NCBI GenBank assembly: GCA_013153145.1
Contig: JAADEY010000002.1
Span: 1-53,027 of the forward strand
Source of the DNA: Thermoproteota archaeon
Lineage (GTDB): Archaea > Thermoproteota > Thermoprotei_A > Sulfolobales > Pyrodictiaceae
Length of the DNA stretch: 53,027 nt
Direction: 5' to 3'
A model generated the notes under the pieces. The model was not told where the DNA came from. It saw only the letters and a program-made list of their open reading frames with translations, and searched no databases. The translations under genes and the position numbers were made by a program. This document shows positions 1 to 7,368 of this stretch, in pieces. Positions within the stretch are counted from its first letter, which is position 1. Each line of letters begins with the position of its first letter.

Positions 1-38
1 TCTCTCCTGACGAGCCTTAGGAGCCTCATTGTGGACAC

Positions 39-983
39 CTATGCTTCGAGGTAGGCCTTTATGAGGGCGTCTTCCAGGGTCGGCTCCTCGATTCTAAGGT
101 CGATCAGCTCGAGGCCTTCGCGTCGGGCCTCAACAGCTATGCTCTCCACTATGCGGGCGACGTCTCCCCGTCTTGCATATACCTCGATGCATGCCCCGAG
201 AACCCGGAGGGCTCGGATAGCCTCCCCAGCCTCCCTGCTGATGCGCTCGGTGAAGCCTGGATCCGGCTTCTTGGGGAACTTCACCGTGATCTTGGTTAGT
301 CCACCGAAGGTTCTCTTGAACTCGTCTACGCTCATGTCTGCGCGGATGACTCCACGGTGGATGAGTATGATTCTGTTGCATAGCCTCTCGATGTCTTGGG
401 GTATGTGTGTGGATAGTAGTATTGTCGCGTCCCGTTCACGGCCCCACTCGGCTATGTAGTCGATGACTCTCCTCCTGGCTACGGGGTCCAGCCCCGTGGT
501 CGGCTCGTCTAGGAATAGTATCTCGGGGTCGTGGATCAACTCCCGGATAACCTGTACCAGTCTCCTCATGCCTATGCTCAGCTGTGATGGGTAGAGCTTC
601 CGGATGTTCTCGAGCCCGAAGACTTCGAGGAGTTCGCGGGTTCTCCTGCGTGCCTCGGCTCTGCTGAGGCCCCATAGGTAGCCGTAGAGTTCTAGGCTCT
701 GCTCGACGGTTAGGCCTAGCTCTAGGCTGAGGCCCTGCCTAACATAGCCCAGCCTGCCCTTGACGCTTCTCGGATCCTTTAGGATATCGTGGCCCAGGAT
801 CTCGACACGGCCGCTTGTGGGCTTGATGAGGCCGAGCAGTATCCTTATGGTTGTAGTCTTGCCTGCGCCGTTTGGGCCGAGGTAGCCGACGTATTCTCCC
901 TTACCGATCCTAAACGATACTCCCTTTAGAGCAACTATTTCACCGAATACCTTGACTAAGTTCTCGACTACCACTGCATCCAT
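39..983 (-). CDS. ABC transporter ATP-binding protein
   Basis: 314-aa ABC ATPase that would power a membrane permease. Walker A GPNGAGKTT lies near residues 36-44, a signature loop of the form LSIGMRR near 135, Walker B/D-loop FLDEPTTGLDP near 157-167 and an H-loop STH near 193. The last ~90 residues form a C-terminal extension typical of DrrA/NatA-type exporters. Start ATG at 983. No permease is seen inside the window; one may lie to the left, since the gene ends 38 bases from the window edge. It is divergent from a winged-helix regulator 55 bases away, which may control it. Family is clear; substrate is unknown. Confidence 0.93.
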   Translation of the reverse strand: MDAVVVENLVKVFGEIVALKGVSFRIGKGEYVGYLGPNGAGKTTTIRILLGLIKPTSGRVEILGHDILKDPRSVKGRLGYVRQGLSLELGLTVEQSLELYGYLWGLSRAEARRRTRELLEVFGLENIRKLYPSQLSIGMRRLVQVIRELIHDPEILFLDEPTTGLDPVARRRVIDYIAEWGRERDATILLSTHIPQDIERLCNRIILIHRGVIRADMSVDEFKRTFGGLTKITVKFPKKPDPGFTERISREAGEAIRALRVLGACIEVYARRGDVARIVESIAVEARREGLELIDLRIEEPTLEDALIKAYLEA

Positions 984-1038
984 TTAGACTTGCCCTATAT
1001 TCCCCTGCCCCGTCAAGACTCGATAAGGGTTTCTAGCA

Positions 1039-1599
1039 GTGCTTCGAATCCTTCTAAAGAGGGAGGAGTGCTTGGATGATGCGCTGAGGGTTCTTAGGGA
1101 GGTTTTCTCGCCCACCAGGATGCTTATACTGTTCGAGCTAGCCATGGGTGAGAGGAGCCTAACCGAGTTATCGAAGAGGCTGGGCCTGGCTCCTTCGACG
1201 ATACATTATCACCTTAAGAGGCTTGAGAAGCTAGGCCTCATAGAAGTCTCCAGGGTTGAGCAGAGGGGTAATGTGCTTGTGAAGTACTATAGGGCTTCTG
1301 AGGACATACTCGTACTCGGCAGATCCATCCCGAGGAAGTCAATGAGTGAGTTAAGCCGCTACATTGCACCCTGCATTGCAATGATGATGTTGAAGATTAT
1401 TGAGAAGGTTGCCTCGAGGAGGCGTGGCATAGGAGCCCTGGACGTCGTTATCGTGAGGCTGGATAGCGAGCAGGCCAAGAAGGTGATCCATGAGCTTCAG
1501 GGTATGATAAGCCGTGTCAAGGAGCTCGAGAAGGAGTCGCAGCGTAGAGACTACCTACTTGCTATAGCCCTCACGGCCGTCGCGCAACACGTAGCCTAG
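1039..1599 (+). CDS. ArsR-like winged-helix transcriptional regulator
   Basis: 186 aa, GTG start. Residues ~25-90 form a winged helix: an helix-turn-helix of the form LTELSKRLGLAPSTIHYHLKRLE, followed by a wing (LIEVSRVEQRGNVLVKYYRAS). The C-terminal half (about 100-180) is helical with a charged, coiled-coil-like stretch (ELEKESQRR) and could dimerise or sense a ligand. Gene placement, divergent from the ABC ATPase with a 55-base shared promoter region, suggests it regulates that transporter; this is inference. The family call rests on the HTH pattern. Confidence 0.85.
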   Translation: MLRILLKREECLDDALRVLREVFSPTRMLILFELAMGERSLTELSKRLGLAPSTIHYHLKRLEKLGLIEVSRVEQRGNVLVKYYRASEDILVLGRSIPRKSMSELSRYIAPCIAMMMLKIIEKVASRRRGIGALDVVIVRLDSEQAKKVIHELQGMISRVKELEKESQRRDYLLAIALTAVAQHVA

Positions 1600-1691
1600 C
1601 CCTACTAGTATCTATGCCGCCATGCAGCGTGGCTGCAGGGAGAGCCTAATCTGGTAGTACTCTGCATACTGCACATGGGGGAGGGAGGGTA

Positions 1692-2057
1692 GTGGCTGAT
1701 GCTGCTACTAGTGTTGCTGGCGCCGTGCTTGCCGAGGTTACCAGGAGTATCCTGGAGAGGGTGAAGCGGGGCGAGAAGCTTTCGACAGAGGAGCTAATGA
1801 TACTGCTCCTCGACCTAAACTACCGCCAGATCATTGAGCTGCGGAAGGAGATGCTGGAGCTCTACAGGCAGCTTAACGGTAGGATTGACCGGCTAGACAA
1901 GAAGATGGAGAGTATGAGAAGCGAGCTAGACGCTAAGATAGAGGGTGTTAGAAGGGAACTGAACTCCAAGATTGAGGCTGTGCGCAGGGAGATCAATCAG
2001 CGGCTAGACGCCATCTACCAGCTGTTGCTCAAGATGATTGAGCAGCGGAAGGAGTAA
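1692..2057 (+). CDS. coiled-coil protein of unknown function
   Basis: 121 aa, GTG start preceded by a purine-rich GGGAGGGAGGG tract about 5 bases upstream. The N-terminal ~45 residues are helical; residues ~50-115 are an almost uninterrupted heptad coiled coil with repeated units such as RIDRLDKKM, ELDAKIEGVRR, ELNSKIEAVRR and EINQRLDAI. No membrane segment or catalytic motif is visible. It lies just left of the decayed integrase, so it may be cargo of the same relic element, or simply a structural or adaptor protein. I do not recognise a function. Confidence 0.75.
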   Translation: MADAATSVAGAVLAEVTRSILERVKRGEKLSTEELMILLLDLNYRQIIELRKEMLELYRQLNGRIDRLDKKMESMRSELDAKIEGVRRELNSKIEAVRREINQRLDAIYQLLLKMIEQRKE

Positions 2058-2065
2058 GTGTTGAG

Positions 2066-2565
2066 TTAAAGCGTTTGGGGCTGGGGCTTCTCCGGCTGTT
2101 TCGGTATTATCTTGTCTGATGACGGTTCATAGTTTAGTTCCGCTAGCGCCCGTGATAGGTAGAGGTGGTATCTCTTGATGGTTTCGATTTTGGCTTTTTG
2201 CCTTTGAGCGGTTGTTGTAGCAGTCTTGAAGAATAGCTGTATGTTTTGCTCTCTCACATGGTAGACTTTCGCATAGTGTTTCAATCAACCGGTCTCCAAC
2301 GTGTCACAACACTATGTCGATGACGATGTCCCATAGCTGCGAGTCTGCTAATGCTATTTCGAGTACTCTAACAACGGTGCTCGGCTCTACCTTCTCCACG
2401 ATGTGTTTGCCCGTCAACCGCGCATACTCCTCTACGGTTTTAATGCTGTTTACAGAGGAGGAGCTTATCCCGAGTTCTCTGGGAGAGAGATTCCTTTTTC
2501 ACACCGGACGTACATGAAGATCTTGTGGCGTGTCTCATCGTCTAGGGACGAGAGGTCTATGATGC
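2066..2565 (-). pseudogene. decayed archaeal integrase (tyrosine recombinase, N-terminal part)
   Basis: Reading the minus strand leftward from about 2565, I translate a stretch beginning EALVDPRIIDLSS and continuing to EKGISL. A frameshift follows, then RELGISSSSVNSIKT and a helical stretch ending IDIVL at a stop at 2304-2306. The pattern GISLRELGIS is common in the helix-turn-helix part of archaeal integrases, from memory of the family. A further open piece, 2066-2284 (72 aa, TTG), has an IKRYHLYLSRALAELNYE segment like the SAM-like core-binding domain. Stops and frameshifts separate the pieces, and the catalytic R..H.R..Y part is absent. The neighbouring tRNA-Arg 3' end fits an integration site. 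Confidence 0.5.
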
Positions 2566-2670
2566 GTGGGTCAACCAAGGCTTCTCATGGGCACGTGCAT
2601 TCTGGCGGGGATACAAAAGCCTATGTGCATAGTCAGCCTCTGAGAAGGAGGTTATTTTCAAAATTTGCTG

Positions 2671-2749
2671 TGGCGGGCCCGCCGGGATTTGAACCCGGGA
2701 CCTCCGGCTCCGCAGGCCGGCGCTCTAGTCCTGGCTGAGCTACGGGCCC
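2671..2749 (-). tRNA. tRNA-Arg (anticodon GCG)
   Basis: The minus strand folds as a complete cloverleaf: acceptor GGGCCCG pairing with CGGGCCC, D-stem GCTC/GAGC, anticodon stem CCGGC/GCCGG with loop CTGCGGA (anticodon GCG, reading CGC), a five-base variable loop, and T-arm CCGGG-TTCAAAT-CCCGG. The discriminator is G at 2674 and the CCA end is encoded (2671-2673). No intron. The decayed integrase starts about 100 bases beyond its 3' end, the usual arrangement for an archaeal element integrated in a tRNA gene. Confidence 0.95.
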
Positions 2750-2954
2750 AGCCAGCTCGCTCCGAGGGGACGCGTGGGGTTTGCTGCGGCCCGGGTCTTT
2801 GGGTCTTGGTGTGTGCCGGTTTTTGGTTTTGCTGGTGGGTTAGGCTTTAGGGGTGTTACGGGGCTTGTGTTGTATATTGGGTTGCCATGTCTAGATGGTA
2901 TGGATTGGTGTAGTGCTGTACTGTTGCTGTGTTGTTTGATTGTGGGGTGGTGTT
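2750..2954. other. G/T-skewed intergenic region with putative polB promoter
   Basis: This gap between the tRNA and polB carries no convincing gene. The plus strand is strikingly G/T rich and the skew continues into polB. A TATA-like TTGTATATTGGG at about 2869-2880 could serve polB with a leader of about 50 bases. No clear TATA box for the tRNA is visible on the minus strand. Confidence 0.4.
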
Positions 2955-5873
2955 GTGGCTAGGAAGTCTGGTAGGGCTGGGAGGGGTAGGAATGCTGATT
3001 TGTTGAGGTTCCTTATGGGTGGCGGTTCTGCTGGGCGTGGTTCTAGTCGTGGTGGTGGGTCTGGCGGTGGCTCGGTGAATGGTGGTTCTGGTGGAGGGGG
3101 GCGTAGGGGTGATGGTGGTGTTGGTATTGAGGTTTTCCTTGGCTTGCTGAAGGGGCCGGAGGAGAGGAGTGAGGGTAGTGGTGGCAGTGGTGGCGGCGGG
3201 GTTGTTGGGCGGCGTGTAGAGCGTCGTGTTGAGGAGCGTGTTGTGGAGGGTGGTGGTTCTGCTGGTTCTGGTGGAGGGGGTGGGGGTGTTGTTGTGCGTG
3301 TTGCTGGTGATGTGAGGAGGTTTGGTGGTCTTAGTCTTACTCGTGAGCCTGAGCCTGCTGGGGAGGGGTTTGTTGGTTATCTTCTTGACGTGTATTATGA
3401 TGGTGGTCTTGGTAGGGCTGTTGTGAAGCTTGTTGGTAGTGATGGTGGTATAAGGGTTTATGTTGATAGGACTGGGCATATGCCTTACTTCCTTACTGAT
3501 CTGCCTCCGGATAAGGTTAGGGGTTTGAGGGATGTTGTTGGTCATCCTGGTTTCGACCACTTGGAGGTTGTGGAGAAGTTTGACTTGTTGAGGTGGACTC
3601 GTAGGAAGTTGACGAAGATTGTTGTGAAGACTCCTGATGTTGTGCGTGTCCTGAGGGGTAAGGTGCCTAGGGCTTGGGAGGCTAACATCAAGTATCATCA
3701 TAACTATATCTATGATCTTGGCCTTGTGCCTGGTATGCGTTATCGTGTTGCTGGCCGTGGCCTGGAGCCTGTTGGTTTTGAGGTTTCTAGGGATGAGGAG
3801 GAGTGGATTAGGGGTGTGTTTAGGGGTGAGGATGAGGAGACGTTGAAGCTTGCTGTGGCGTGGCTGCCGTTGTTCGAGGAGGCTCCGCCTAGTCTTGAGA
3901 TGGTTGCGTTCGATATTGAGGTGTTTACGCCGTTTAAGGGTAGGATTCCGGAGGCTTCTGAGGCGGCCTATCCTGTGATTAGCGTGTCTTTTGCTGATAG
4001 TGGTGGTTGGCGTTGCGTGCTTCTTCTTGCTAGGCCTGGTGCTGTGTTTGGTGATAGGGTTCCTAGCGAGTTTCCTGGTGATGCGTTTATCGAGATTTAT
4101 GATTCTGAGCGTGCCTTGGTTCTTGACGCTATAAGGATTATTGCTAATTATCCTCTCGTCGTCAGCTTTAACGGTGATGCGTTCGACATGCCTTATCTGT
4201 ATAATCGTGCGTTGAAGCTTGGTGTTGATAGGCGCTTGTTGCCGTTTAGGTTTACTGGGGGTGGTGGGCAGCATGTGCCTACTGTTAAGTTGAGGTATGG
4301 GCTGCACATAGATCTTTACAGGTTCTACAACATTAAGGCTATACAGACCTATGCGTTCGGCAACGCGTACAAGGAGTTTACACTGGATGCTATTGCTCAG
4401 GCCCTGCTTGGTGAGAAGAAGATCGCTATTGAGTCTACTGTTAGTGATCTCACGCTGGCCGAGCTGGTTACGTATAACATGCGTGACGCTGATCTGACCC
4501 TTAAGCTCATCTCGTTCGATCATTACTTGCCGTGGAAGTTGATGGTGCTGTTGATGCGTATCTCTAAGCTCCCGCTCGAGGATGTTACTCGTAGCGCTGT
4601 GTCTGCGTGGATTAAGAGCCTGTTGTACTGGGAGCATAGGAGGAGGGGGTACCTGATTCCTACCAGGGAGGAGGTTGTGCAGCTTAAGGGTGAGGTTAGG
4701 AGCTCCGCGATTATTAAGGGTAAGAAGTATCAGGGTGCTATTGTTATTGATCCGCCTAGCGGGGTGTTCTTCAATATTGTTGTGCTTGACTTTGCCAGCC
4801 TGTATCCGACTATTATTAAGAGGTGGAATTTGAGTTATGAGACTGTTAATCCTGCTTATTGTCCTGGTGGTAAGCTTGTTGAGGTTCCTGGTGTTGGGCA
4901 TAAGGTGTGTATGAGTATTCGTGGTTTGACCTCGATGATTGTTGGGTTGCTTAGGGATTATCGTGTTAGGATCTATAAGAGGAAGGCTAAGGATAAGTCT
5001 TTGAGTGAGGATGAGAGGCGGTGGTATAATGTTGTGCAGGCGGCTATGAAGGTGTATATTAATGCTAGTTATGGTGTGTTTGGTGCTGAGAGCTTCCCGT
5101 TGTACGCACCCCCTCTCGCTGAGAGTGTGACTGCTATTGGTAGGTACTCGATTATGCAGACTCTGCGTAGGGCTGGGGAGCTCGGGCTTAAGGTTATCTA
5201 TGGTGACACGGACTCCTTGTTCATTTGGAGCCCGCCTGAGGAGGCTTTGAAGGAGCTGCAGGATTATGTTGAGAGGGAGTTCGGCCTTGAGCTGGAGGTT
5301 GACAAGGTGTATAAGTTTGTGACGTTCTCCGGGCTTAAGAAGAACTATGTTGGTGTGACTACGGAGGGTAAGATTGTTGTTAAGGGTCTTCAGGCTAAGA
5401 AGAGGAATACGCCGGAGTTCCTTAAGAAGGAGTTTAAGGAGATACTCGACATCCTCGTTGCTATATCTAGCCCGGAGGAGTTCGTTAAGGCTCGTGATGC
5501 TATCCGTGAGAAGCTGAGGGAGGTGTATAGGAAGCTTAAGAACTACGAGTATAATCTTGATGAGCTCGCTATAAGGATGGCTCTTGGTAAGAGGATTGAG
5601 GAGTATACTAAGAATATGCCTCAGCATGTTAGGGCTGCGCTTCAGTTGAAGCAGGTTGGTATTGAGGTGTTGCCGGGCGACGTGATAACGTTTGTGAAGG
5701 TTAGGGGTAGGGAGGGTGTTAAGCCTATACAGCTTGCGAAGCTCCTAGAGGTTGATGTTGATAAGTATGTTGACCATATGAGGTCGAGCTTTGAGCAGTT
5801 GCTGGCTGCGCTGAATATGTCCTGGGATGAGGTTGTCGGCGCGTCTAGGCTTGAGGCGTTCCTGCTAGGATGA
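2955..5873 (+). CDS. polB: family B DNA polymerase (PolB1-like replicative polymerase)
   Basis: About 972 aa. I prefer GTG at 2955 (GGGGTGGT just upstream) over the in-frame TTG at 2940. The first ~115 residues are low-complexity Gly/Ser with two poly-Gly blocks flanking a conserved-looking GIEVFLGLL and an Arg/Glu-rich RRVERRVEERV. A classic B-family polymerase follows. Exo I is FDIE near 320, Exo II FNGDAFDMPYL near 405-415 and Exo III YNMRDAD near 507-513. Polymerase motif A is DFASLYPT near 612-619, motif B is KVYINASYG near 700 and motif C is YGDTDS near 750. All catalytic acids are present, so it should polymerise and proofread. Length and the N-terminal extension fit crenarchaeal PolB1 better than the shorter PolB3. 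No intein. It overlaps the convergent downstream gene by 9 bases. Confidence 0.96.
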   Translation: MARKSGRAGRGRNADLLRFLMGGGSAGRGSSRGGGSGGGSVNGGSGGGGRRGDGGVGIEVFLGLLKGPEERSEGSGGSGGGGVVGRRVERRVEERVVEGGGSAGSGGGGGGVVVRVAGDVRRFGGLSLTREPEPAGEGFVGYLLDVYYDGGLGRAVVKLVGSDGGIRVYVDRTGHMPYFLTDLPPDKVRGLRDVVGHPGFDHLEVVEKFDLLRWTRRKLTKIVVKTPDVVRVLRGKVPRAWEANIKYHHNYIYDLGLVPGMRYRVAGRGLEPVGFEVSRDEEEWIRGVFRGEDEETLKLAVAWLPLFEEAPPSLEMVAFDIEVFTPFKGRIPEASEAAYPVISVSFADSGGWRCVLLLARPGAVFGDRVPSEFPGDAFIEIYDSERALVLDAIRIIANYPLVVSFNGDAFDMPYLYNRALKLGVDRRLLPFRFTGGGGQHVPTVKLRYGLHIDLYRFYNIKAIQTYAFGNAYKEFTLDAIAQALLGEKKIAIESTVSDLTLAELVTYNMRDADLTLKLISFDHYLPWKLMVLLMRISKLPLEDVTRSAVSAWIKSLLYWEHRRRGYLIPTREEVVQLKGEVRSSAIIKGKKYQGAIVIDPPSGVFFNIVVLDFASLYPTIIKRWNLSYETVNPAYCPGGKLVEVPGVGHKVCMSIRGLTSMIVGLLRDYRVRIYKRKAKDKSLSEDERRWYNVVQAAMKVYINASYGVFGAESFPLYAPPLAESVTAIGRYSIMQTLRRAGELGLKVIYGDTDSLFIWSPPEEALKELQDYVEREFGLELEVDKVYKFVTFSGLKKNYVGVTTEGKIVVKGLQAKKRNTPEFLKKEFKEILDILVAISSPEEFVKARDAIREKLREVYRKLKNYEYNLDELAIRMALGKRIEEYTKNMPQHVRAALQLKQVGIEVLPGDVITFVKVRGREGVKPIQLAKLLEVDVDKYVDHMRSSFEQLLAALNMSWDEVVGASRLEAFLLG

Positions 5874-6401
5874 TTTCTTCCTCCTGCTGCGGCGCCTCCT
5901 CTTCTTCTTTGGCTTCTCGGCCTCCTCCGCCTCTGCTAGGCCCTCCTCTAGTCTTGCGAGCTCCTCCTCGGTTAGGCTTAGTTGTGGTGCTAGTTGCTTC
6001 GGCTTTGATGTGGCGTCGACGGCGTAGTCTATGATTTGTTTCTTTGCGTCTTCGTCTATGTAGTATGTTACTATGCATATTGCCCTGTCACGGTAGGTGT
6101 CGCCGGTCCACTCGTTGTTGTAGCTTATGGTGTATACTGGTAGTGTTATTATTGCCTCGTTGCCGGATCTGGCAACTTGTAGGCCGTACTCCTGTATCTT
6201 GTCTAGGACGTCTACTGGTACTGGTATCTTGTATGTTAGCTCGTATCCTCCCCTTATGACTGTGAAGTCGCTTAGGCTTGGATCCCACTTCTCTATCAGT
6301 TTTAGTGCTACCTCCTTGACTTTCTCGTATAGGTTTCCCTCTACTACTTCTTGCCTGATTAGCTTGCCGTCCTCTGTCTCGACGATCAGTATCTGGGCCA
6401 T
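5865..6401 (-). CDS. conserved archaeal protein, acidic hinge plus basic tail
   Basis: 178 aa, ATG start. Residues 1-135 look like a compact alpha/beta domain (MAQILIVETEDGKL..., later TYRDRAICIVTYYI). They are followed by an acidic helix (LTEEELARLEEGLAEAEEAE) and a very basic tail of about 16 residues (KPKKKRRRRSRRKKSS) that could bind nucleic acid. It resembles small uncharacterised archaeal families such as DUF2286, but I cannot confirm that. It is last in a minus-strand group after a wHTH protein and aKMT, and overlaps the 3' end of polB tail to tail. Function unknown. Confidence 0.8.
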   Translation of the reverse strand: MAQILIVETEDGKLIRQEVVEGNLYEKVKEVALKLIEKWDPSLSDFTVIRGGYELTYKIPVPVDVLDKIQEYGLQVARSGNEAIITLPVYTISYNNEWTGDTYRDRAICIVTYYIDEDAKKQIIDYAVDATSKPKQLAPQLSLTEEELARLEEGLAEAEEAEKPKKKRRRRSRRKKSS

Positions 6402-6407
6402 GTTTGT

Positions 6408-6890
6408 TCACCGGGTGCTGTAGCCGATGACGTAGAGGTATATATTGTGTGATATGTGGCCCTCGCTTATTGTGGCGAATGCCAGGGGTCTCCAGCCAGT
6501 TATCTGGAACTCGTGCGATACTATCCTTGTACCCCTCCTCAGCTCCTTCCTTAGCTTTGGGGCTAGCTCGTTGTTGACGCTTGTTAGGAGGAATAGGGTT
6601 ACTATTGTTGCGTCCGAGATGTCTGCCTTGAACATGTCTTCTCTCCTTACCTCCATCCTCCCCTTCAAGCCCTGCCTCTCTGCCTCCTCCTCAGCCTTGT
6701 CTGCCAGGTCTTCCCTCAGCTCTATGCATATCGCCTTGTCGACGTTGAATTCTTTGACTGCGAGGAGGGGGATTCTGCCGTCGCCGCATCCTAGGTCGTA
6801 GAGTATGTCTCCGGGGCCTGCTCCGGCAAGCTCCAGCATCTTCCTGGCGACTGGGAGCGGGGTTGGGACGAAGGGCACCCTTACGCCCAT
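6408..6890 (-). CDS. archaeal protein-lysine methyltransferase (aKMT-like)
   Basis: 160 aa from ATG at 6890. The opening VPFVPTPLPVARKMLELA and the SAM-binding motif I YDLGCGDGRIPLLA closely match the Sulfolobus aKMT family, as do the motif II acid IELRE, the TIVTLFLLTSVNN strand and the C-terminal SHEF...GW...IYLYVIG. aKMT is a broad-specificity protein lysine methyltransferase, distantly related to Dot1, that methylates many chromatin and replication proteins. A longer reading frame reaches 6980, but the family starts at this ATG. The ATG overlaps the upstream wHTH gene by 10 bases, implying translational coupling. Confidence 0.9.
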   Translation of the reverse strand: MGVRVPFVPTPLPVARKMLELAGAGPGDILYDLGCGDGRIPLLAVKEFNVDKAICIELREDLADKAEEEAERQGLKGRMEVRREDMFKADISDATIVTLFLLTSVNNELAPKLRKELRRGTRIVSHEFQITGWRPLAFATISEGHISHNIYLYVIGYSTR

Positions 6891-7114
6891 GGGGCGGCAC
6901 TCGATGCGAGTCTCTCTAGTGTGCCGGGTTTTATCCTGTACGTGGTCCTGCTCCAGCGCTCCACGTAGCCCTGCCTGCATAGGTGTGCCAGCAGCCTGCC
7001 GGCAGTCCTCTTCGACACCCCGAGGCTCCTCGAGACCTCTGATACGGTTAGGAACCTCTTGCCCCTCTTGACCGCCAGCACGAGCACCACCAGGGGCTCT
7101 ATGCTAACCCTCAA
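6881..7114 (-). CDS. small winged-helix DNA-binding protein
   Basis: 77 aa, TTG start. After a hydrophobic helix (IEPLVVLVLAVKRGKRF) comes a clear helix-turn-helix, LTVSEVSRSLGVSKRTAGRLLAHL, then a wing (QGYVERWSRTTYRI). It overlaps the aKMT start by 10 bases, so the two are probably co-translated. It could be a local regulator or a chromatin-associated factor; no target is visible. Confidence 0.8.
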   Translation of the reverse strand: MRVSIEPLVVLVLAVKRGKRFLTVSEVSRSLGVSKRTAGRLLAHLCRQGYVERWSRTTYRIKPGTLERLASSAAPWA

Positions 7115-7350
7115 GCCTCAACCCCCCCTGGCTAGGGGCGTCATCGGCTGCGGGGAGGCTCTGCATGGGGGTGTCGGGCGAAGCTATTCGAGGCCCTCAT
7201 TACCGTTTTTAGCAGGGTTTCCCCAGCCTGGCCCTAGGATGGAGAAGGGGGGTTCCAGGCCCCCTACACGTGTGGGCCTCTCCCCCGGGTGAGCCCCTCC
7301 CCTCGGCGGGGGCTGGGGGTGGGCTGTGACGCCTCGGGGGCAGGGTAGGT
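7115..7350. other. GC-rich intergenic region with strong local hairpins
   Basis: The gap between the divergent wHTH gene and PINA contains a T-rich box (CGTTTTTAGC, about 7204-7213) that could be a plus-strand TATA element. About 110 bases able to form several G/C hairpins follow, for example GGGGG-TTCCAGG-CCCCC near 7246-7263 and CCCCTC-GGC-GGGG near 7306-7318. This could be a structured leader or a small RNA. No family (SRP, RNase P, C/D box) is recognisable. Confidence 0.3.
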
Positions 7351-7368
7351 GTGAAGGGTAGAGGGTTC

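Noticed and set aside
2403-2738. Plus-strand frame containing PPGFEPGTSGS, as in the SSV1 integrase att region
   Set aside because: The peptide is just the antisense translation of a tRNA T-arm. The frame has no further integrase similarity and does not continue past the tRNA.
2856-5627. 923-aa open frame on the minus strand
   Set aside because: Exact antisense of polB; the G/T-rich coding strand of polB simply lacks stops in this frame. Composition is low-information (Thr/Asn/Pro-rich) with no motif.
2955-5873. Possible intein in the DNA polymerase
   Set aside because: Motifs A, B and C are uninterrupted with normal spacing and no splice-domain residues.
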